A stretch of DNA of 10,414 bases. Source: CAYSLA01 sp964431685. Lineage in GTDB: Bacteria > Armatimonadota > UBA5829. The position numbers and the translations under genes were made by a program. The notes under the pieces were generated by a model, which did no database searches, was not told the origin of the DNA, and saw nothing but the letters and a program-made list of their open reading frames with translations. The stretch spans positions 1-10,414 of the forward strand of contig CAYSLA010000121.1 in NCBI GenBank assembly GCA_964431685.1, given 5' to 3'. Of this stretch, positions 6,649 to 10,414 are shown one piece after another (position 1 is the first letter of the stretch; the number at the start of each line of letters is the position of its first letter).

Positions 6649-6683
6649 CCCATACTTCGCGGGCGCGTGCCCCGAAGTATGGG
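6649..6683. repeat. palindromic repeat abutting the assembly gap
   Basis: Perfect 11-bp arms CCCATACTTCG (6649-6659) and CGAAGTATGGG (6673-6683) flank a 13-nt GC-rich loop, ending two bases before the N run. No T-tract follows on the minus strand, so it is a poor terminator for the isocitrate dehydrogenase gene. It is likely one unit of a dispersed or tandem repeat that broke the assembly. Confidence 0.7.
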
Positions 6684-6685
6684 TC

Positions 6686-6785
6686 NNNNNNNNNNNNNNN
6701 NNNNNNNNNNNNNNNNNNNNNNNNNNNNNNNNNNNNNNNNNNNNNNNNNNNNNNNNNNNNNNNNNNNNNNNNNNNNNNNNNNNNN
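6686..6785. other. scaffold gap (100 N)
   Basis: Exactly 100 N, the usual placeholder for a gap of unknown size. It hides the last few codons and stop of the isocitrate dehydrogenase gene and whatever follows. The open frame that appears to cross it and end at 6644 is an artefact of reading through N into the palindromic repeat. Confidence 0.98.
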
Positions 6786-7909
6786 GCGTCAGCGACCTGG
6801 CTTGTGCCGACTGAAGTGGGGTCGTTGCGGTCCGGTTTCATATCGTATGTGACGTCCTTGCCGTCCGCCATCACCCTGGCGACAGCCCGCTCCAGACGAT
6901 CCGCCGCACCCTGGGCGCCCATATACCTCAGCATCATCATCCCGGACAGGATCATCGCTATTGGGTTGACCTTGTTCTGGCCCTTGTACTTAGGCGCGCT
7001 GCCGTGGGTGGGCTCAAACAGAGCCACACCGTCGCCGATGTTCGCTCCCGGCGCAACGCCAAGCCCGCCGACCAGACCAGCGCACAGATCCGAAAGAATA
7101 TCTCCGTAGAGGTTAGGCATAACCATCACATCATAGAGTTCGGGCTTCTGCACCAACTGCATGCACATATTGTCCACCAGTCTTTCCTGATAGACTATGT
7201 CTTTGCCTCTGCCTTTGACCTCGCCTGCCAACACCGGATCAGCCTCAGCCGGTTCAAGATCGGACCATTCGAACTTGGCGCCGTAGGCCTTGGCGACTTC
7301 TCTGGCCACGCGGTAGAACAGGCCGTCGGTGAACTTCATTATGTTGGCTTTGGCGACTGCGGTGACACTCTTGCGGTTGCCGGCGATAGCCTGCTCGAAC
7401 GCCAGTTTGACTATTCTCCGAGTGCCCGTGACAGAGATGGGCTTGATAGAGATGGCGGAATCAGACCTGATCTTGCCGTCGCTCATCGCGATGATCTTCG
7501 CGGCCTCATCGCTGCCCATGTCCCATTCCACTCCGGCATAGAGGTCTTCCGTGTTCTCACGGACAATCATCAGATCGACGTCTGTGTAGCGGCTGCGGAT
7601 GCCTGGATAGTATTTACAGGGACGCACGCACGCATAAAGGTCAAGCTGCTTGCGCAGTGCAACGTTCACGCTTCTGAACCCGCCGCCGATTGGGGTGGTG
7701 ATCGGACCTTTCAGCGCGATCTTGTTGCGTCGGATGCTGTCGAGCACTTCTGCCGGAAGAGGTGTCCCGTACTGTTCCATCACGTCCACTCCAGCATCGC
7801 GGACTTCCCATTCGATATCGACGCCTGTGGCCTCAATTACCCTTCGGGTAGCTTCGGTGATCTCGGGCCCGGTACCGTCGCCCGGGATGAGTGTAACCAG
7901 TGTAGACAA
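6786..7909 (-). CDS. icd: isocitrate dehydrogenase (isocitrate/isopropylmalate dehydrogenase family), 3' end in gap
   Basis: Converts isocitrate to 2-oxoglutarate plus CO2 in the TCA cycle using NAD(P). From the chosen start the 375 visible residues include LIPGDGTGPEI (7-17), substrate motif SVNVALRKQLDLYACVRP (S80, N82, R86, R96), IVRENTEDLYAG (R117, Y124), K187, D246, and the metal site NLYGDILSD (D270, D274). The cofactor loop is HGSAPKYKGQNKVNP (302-316). Lys307, Tyr308, Val314 and Tyr355 match the NADP determinants of the E. coli enzyme, while its Arg395 is Pro359 here, so cofactor use is uncertain. The last visible residues, GTSQVADA, normally lie only a few codons before the stop. Start TTG 7909 is preferred: GGAGG (7918-7922) is 8 nt upstream and the protein then begins right at the family N-terminus. 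The ATGs at 7963 and 7933 lack an SD. Confidence 0.9.
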
Positions 7910-8040
7910 ATCGGATACCTCCGGAGTGTGCATGGTTGATGGGCGGTGCTTGCCAGCATCCATTCATAAGGGCAAAGCGTTGGGGAGCAGGCCTGCGATG
8001 AGTGGTGTAAGCCCGCGTCCGAACACCTTGCCCGTAACTG

Positions 8041-8070
8041 AGTTTAGCACTGAAGCGGACGCGTTGTCAA
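8041..8070 (-). promoter_or_regulatory. sigma70-type promoter of isocitrate dehydrogenase
   Basis: On the minus strand a consensus TTGACA (8070-8065), an 18-nt spacer and TAAACT (8046-8041) preceded by TGC are present. Transcription would begin near 8034, giving a leader of about 125 nt before the TTG start at 7909. I see no clear riboswitch or attenuator in that leader. Confidence 0.75.
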
Positions 8071-8089
8071 ACCGCCGCCCGATTCTGAT

Positions 8090-8106
8090 GCAGGCTTCCA
8101 GCCTGC
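8090..8106. repeat. short REP-like hairpin
   Basis: GCAGGC (8090-8095) and GCCTGC (8101-8106) are perfect arms around TTCCA. On the plus strand TTTCT follows, but no plus-strand gene ends here. On the minus strand it lies about 95 nt after the DUF1186 gene stop without a T-run. It may be a REP-type hairpin or a weak terminator between that gene and the isocitrate dehydrogenase promoter. Confidence 0.4.
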
Positions 8107-8200
8107 TTTCTGAGACAGCAGCGAGGTGCAGTCAGGTAATTGCATCACAAGAGTTTCGGTCTCATCGGATTCTCGCTGCGCTCAAAGGTGTGCTCACGTG

Positions 8201-9079
8201 CTACAGGCAGCATTTCTTGTACTTCTTGCCGCTTCCGCACGGACAGGGCTCGTTGCGCCCCACTCTTGGCCCGGTTCGAACAGGTGCGGGCTTCCAGTAT
8301 TGTTCACGCGCGGGAGCCTTTGCCGGTTCCTGGGCGGTCTGGTAGCAGGCCCATTTCGCCATTTCGCGCACTGGGTCGTTAACGAACGTGTAATCTGGGT
8401 TATCAACAATCCGCGTGAGCGCCTGGTCCTCGCTTCTCTCCAGATTACGTCGCACATCCTGTCGATTAATATACCCTGGATCGATAAGGTCATCGGCGAA
8501 CGCACGCTCAATCTCTTCCGCAGCGGCAACCCCACGTAAGTCACAGCAACAACTGACCAGGCAGCTCCAGACAACGCTGAACTCGCGCTCAAGCCTCCCG
8601 TGAAACAGGCTTAGAAAGTATGCCATCACTTCTTTGCGCGTCTTGACTCCTTGCGCCACGAGAGTGACGAGGGCTGTCAAAGCCGCGCTCCGCACAAATT
8701 CGTCGAGGTCCGCGTTCTCGACCATTCCACAGATAAGGCTGGTATCGCCGTCGCAGACGGACGCAAGAATCCGCCCCAGGTCTTCCGTGATGGTATCACC
8801 CAATGCGAGGTCTACGGATTCCTGGTCAGAGGTAACAAAGTCCACTATCGGCTTATAAGCGCGGTTTTCGCGGAATTTTGCCAGCAGATACAAGGCGTAA
8901 ACATGGCCAGAATAGTTCGCTTGGCGTGCAATCTCGGCGATGTTCGTGGTACTGTCATCCAGGATTCGAAGCAGCTCCGGGGTAATCGCCTCACGCTGCA
9001 TGGCGGCTTCTGTCATAGCCTGGGCTGGAAACACCCCGTCGTTAAGAGTCAACTCCGCAATGATTTCTGGTATGTTCAC
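8201..9079 (-). CDS. DUF1186 family protein with C-terminal SEC-C zinc-binding motif
   Basis: A 292-residue soluble protein of unknown function. The body is all-helical, with repeat-like pairs of helices (AKFRENRAYKPIVDFV, ALGDTITEDLGRILASVCDGD, DEFVRSAALTALVTLVAQG) that match the DUF1186 pattern and resemble HEAT-type repeats, suggesting protein binding. A linker rich in Pro and Ala leads to the SEC-C motif GRNEPCPCGSGKKYKKCCL at the very C-terminus. Its metal ligands C279, C281, C290 and C291 follow the zinc-binding arrangement first known from the SecA tail. A further Cys cluster (CLVSCCC) lies mid-protein. Start GTG 9079 is supported by AAAGGA a few bases upstream. It lies 22 nt after the YbjQ-family gene, so the two are probably co-transcribed. 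SEC-C alone does not link it to secretion, because the motif is widespread. Confidence 0.85.
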   Translation of the reverse strand: MNIPEIIAELTLNDGVFPAQAMTEAAMQREAITPELLRILDDSTTNIAEIARQANYSGHVYALYLLAKFRENRAYKPIVDFVTSDQESVDLALGDTITEDLGRILASVCDGDTSLICGMVENADLDEFVRSAALTALVTLVAQGVKTRKEVMAYFLSLFHGRLEREFSVVWSCLVSCCCDLRGVAAAEEIERAFADDLIDPGYINRQDVRRNLERSEDQALTRIVDNPDYTFVNDPVREMAKWACYQTAQEPAKAPAREQYWKPAPVRTGPRVGRNEPCPCGSGKKYKKCCL

Positions 9080-9101
9080 GATGTTTCCTTTCCAATCTAC
9101 T

Positions 9102-9428
9102 CTATGGATGCGGCTCGATCACCACCGCTGTCCCATAGCACAGCACCTCGGTTGCAGAAGCGTTGCCCACTCCGGATGCGTCATATCGAAGGCCCACTAT
9201 CGCGTTGGCTCCCGTTTGCAGGGCGTGTTCCACGCAGAGGGCATACGCCTGTTGCCGGGTCTGCTCGCACATCTCGGTATAGGCCGCGATGTTTCCCCCG
9301 ACGATTGAATTCAGACCGCCCAGGAAACCCTGAGCGATCGTCGGCGATCGGACAACGATGCCCCTCACGACTCCCTTGTACTCCCTGATGCGATATCCAT
9401 CTACCGAAAAAGTGGTTGTTACCTGCAT
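9102..9428 (-). CDS. YbjQ / UPF0145 family (putative heavy-metal-binding domain) protein
   Basis: A 108-residue small cytoplasmic protein, the normal length for the YbjQ family, whose members form oligomeric rings and whose role is unknown. The N-terminal VTTTFSVDGYRIREYKGVVRG, the following VVRSP and GGLNSIVGGNIAAYTEMCEQTRQQA, and the C-terminal GANAIVGLRYDAS and VLCYGTAVVIEP are the family's conserved blocks. ATG 9428 is chosen over earlier in-frame starts because AGGAAGGA (9434-9441) sits 5 nt upstream and the protein then begins at the family N-terminus. It is the first gene of a likely two-gene minus-strand unit with the DUF1186/SEC-C protein and is divergent from the reductase at 9572. 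No convincing minus-strand promoter is visible in the shared 9429-9571 region. Confidence 0.9.
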   Translation of the reverse strand: MQVTTTFSVDGYRIREYKGVVRGIVVRSPTIAQGFLGGLNSIVGGNIAAYTEMCEQTRQQAYALCVEHALQTGANAIVGLRYDASGVGNASATEVLCYGTAVVIEPHP

Positions 9429-9477
9429 GGCGATCCTTCCTGTGTGTCTCGGATTTCCGCCATGATACATCAGCGCA

Positions 9478-9506
9478 TTCACAATATGCACGCAGCATGA
9501 TATAAT
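9478..9506 (+). promoter_or_regulatory. sigma70-type promoter of the reductase gene
   Basis: TTCACA (9478-9483), a 17-nt spacer and consensus TATAAT (9501-9506) lie about 65 nt before ATG 9572, within the divergent intergenic region. Confidence 0.8.
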
Positions 9507-9509
9507 CCA

Positions 9510-9525
9510 GCACGTTGAAACGTGC
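9510..9525 (+). other. 5' leader hairpin of the reductase mRNA
   Basis: GCACGT (9510-9515) and ACGTGC (9520-9525) pair around a TGAA tetraloop, with flanking AG/GC extending the stem only weakly. The hairpin falls right at or just after the expected transcription start, so it could stabilise the 5' end of the mRNA. It could also be an operator-like inverted repeat covering the start site. Confidence 0.5.
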
Positions 9526-9571
9526 GCTTGGAACAACGGTCCTAACGGTGTTCTACAGAGAGGAAACAAAC

Positions 9572-10327
9572 ATGAGTCTCAAGGGAAAGACAGCGATTGT
9601 GACCGGCGCCAGCCGGGGAATAGGCCAATCGATCGCGCTCGAACTGGCTGCTCGCGGCGCGTCAGTCGCGGTCAACTATGTGGCGCTGGAGGAACAAAAC
9701 GAGAGCGACGCTATGAGCGTTTCCAGGGAGTGTGCCTCGCTGGGCGGCGAGTCGATCGTTGTGGAGGCCGACATCTCAAGTTTCTCCGCGTGCGAGAAGA
9801 TGATCGCGGAAGTGACCGGCAAACTTGGCGGCGTGGATATCCTGGTCAACAATGCCGGCATCCTGCGCGACCGCACTCTGGCCAAGATGACTGTTGACGA
9901 GTGGCAGAGCGTGCTGAACGTCAACCTGACGGGAACGTTCAATGTTACGAAGTCTGCTCTCGCCGCGCTGATCGCCGACGGTTGGGGGCGTGTTGTGAGC
10001 CTGAGCAGTATAATCGGCGTCACCGGAGGCTTCGGACAGACCAACTACTCCGCCAGCAAAGCGGGAATCATCGGGTTCACCAAGTCCCTTGCTCGCGAGG
10101 TCGCCTCAAAAGGGGTGACGGTCAACGCCGTGGCGCCAGGGCTGGTGGACACCGGAATCCTCGGCGACATACCCGAGAACGTAATGGCTGGCTATCTTCA
10201 GAAGATACCCGTGGGGCGGCTTGCAAAGCCCGAGGAGATAGCGAAGCTGGTGGGTTTCTTGTGCAGCACCGATGCCGACTACATCACAGGACAGGTGATC
10301 GGCATCAACGGCGGATGGCTCATGTAA
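9572..10327 (+). CDS. fabG: 3-oxoacyl-ACP reductase / acetoacetyl-CoA reductase-type SDR (FabG/PhaB-like)
   Basis: A 251-residue cytoplasmic classical short-chain dehydrogenase/reductase expected to reduce a 3-oxoacyl thioester to the 3-hydroxy form with NADPH. It shows the Rossmann glycine motif TGASRGIG (11-18), NNAG (93-96), and the catalytic residues N118, S146, Y159 and K163 (YSASK). The C-terminal INGGWLM is typical of FabG. The segments GWGRVVSLSSIIG and GGFGQTNYSASKAGIIGFTK resemble PhaB acetoacetyl-CoA reductases as well as FabG. No PhaA, PhaC or fatty-acid synthesis gene is in view to decide between them. ATG 9572 is chosen because AGAGAGGA (9557-9564) lies 7 nt upstream. An earlier in-frame TTG at 9515 would add 19 non-family residues. 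The gene appears to be monocistronic, with its own promoter. Confidence 0.93.
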   Translation: MSLKGKTAIVTGASRGIGQSIALELAARGASVAVNYVALEEQNESDAMSVSRECASLGGESIVVEADISSFSACEKMIAEVTGKLGGVDILVNNAGILRDRTLAKMTVDEWQSVLNVNLTGTFNVTKSALAALIADGWGRVVSLSSIIGVTGGFGQTNYSASKAGIIGFTKSLAREVASKGVTVNAVAPGLVDTGILGDIPENVMAGYLQKIPVGRLAKPEEIAKLVGFLCSTDADYITGQVIGINGGWLM

Positions 10328-10414
10328 TGGAACTACCAATATGACAAGAGTGATGTCTGCAAGGAATCGTGCATGACGCCTCCGGCTTCACCACTATAGA
10401 TGAAAATGATCTGG

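Noticed and set aside
7004..7939. Long plus-strand open frame of 311 codons
   Set aside because: It is the antisense of the isocitrate dehydrogenase gene, whose minus-strand translation shows complete family motifs; the plus frame has no recognisable domain or SD.
8651..9388. Plus-strand open frame of 245 codons
   Set aside because: It is the antisense of the DUF1186 and YbjQ-family genes; no domain and no SD.
10328..10414. Possible new gene start (ATGAAAATGATCTGG) at the window end
   Set aside because: No SD precedes it and too few codons are visible to judge.

Overview
This is a chromosomal window from a bacterium of moderate-to-high GC, taken from a scaffolded draft assembly: there is a run of exactly 100 N at 6686-6785. 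Strong Shine-Dalgarno (SD) sites, sigma70-type promoters, TTG and GTG starts, a GH172-type remnant and a lipoprotein with PepSY-like repeats plus a copper-amine-oxidase-N-like stalk domain would suit an uncultured, environmental lineage. Armatimonadota is one guess, but the window alone cannot prove it.

Layout. At 36-1817 (+) lies a REC-GGDEF-EAL cyclic-di-GMP regulator, whose start codon overlaps the stop of a possible upstream gene. From about 1868 to 3532 (-) there is a gene graveyard. It holds a ribokinase-family gene whose N-terminus was replaced by a decayed IS3-family transposase remnant, and whose body carries several short palindromic repeats, a frameshift and an in-frame stop. A promoter at 3634-3662 precedes a multi-domain lipoprotein (3747-4910, +). 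Next comes a tRNA-Gln(UUG) on the minus strand with its own promoter and terminator. A GH172/DUF2961 gene remnant (5392-5613, +) with intact promoter and ribosome binding site converges on a sugar phosphate isomerase/epimerase-type TIM-barrel gene (5696-6613, -).

Beyond a palindromic repeat and the assembly gap is an isocitrate dehydrogenase (-). Its start is best placed at a TTG (7909), and its last few codons and stop are hidden in the gap. It has a good promoter at 8041-8070. A tight minus-strand pair follows: a YbjQ-family protein (9428-9102), then 22 nt later a DUF1186/SEC-C protein (9079-8201). Divergent from them is a FabG/PhaB-type short-chain reductase (9572-10327, +) with its own promoter and a small leader hairpin. 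I see no gene start with a ribosome binding site in 10328-10414.

The genes do not form one pathway. The window mixes housekeeping functions (tRNA-Gln, TCA-cycle isocitrate dehydrogenase, acyl reductase), signalling and remnants of carbohydrate use (ribokinase, GH172, TIM-barrel isomerase). I found no defence system, CRISPR array, prophage or clearly new multi-gene system. The most unusual part is the repeat-riddled ribokinase pseudogene.
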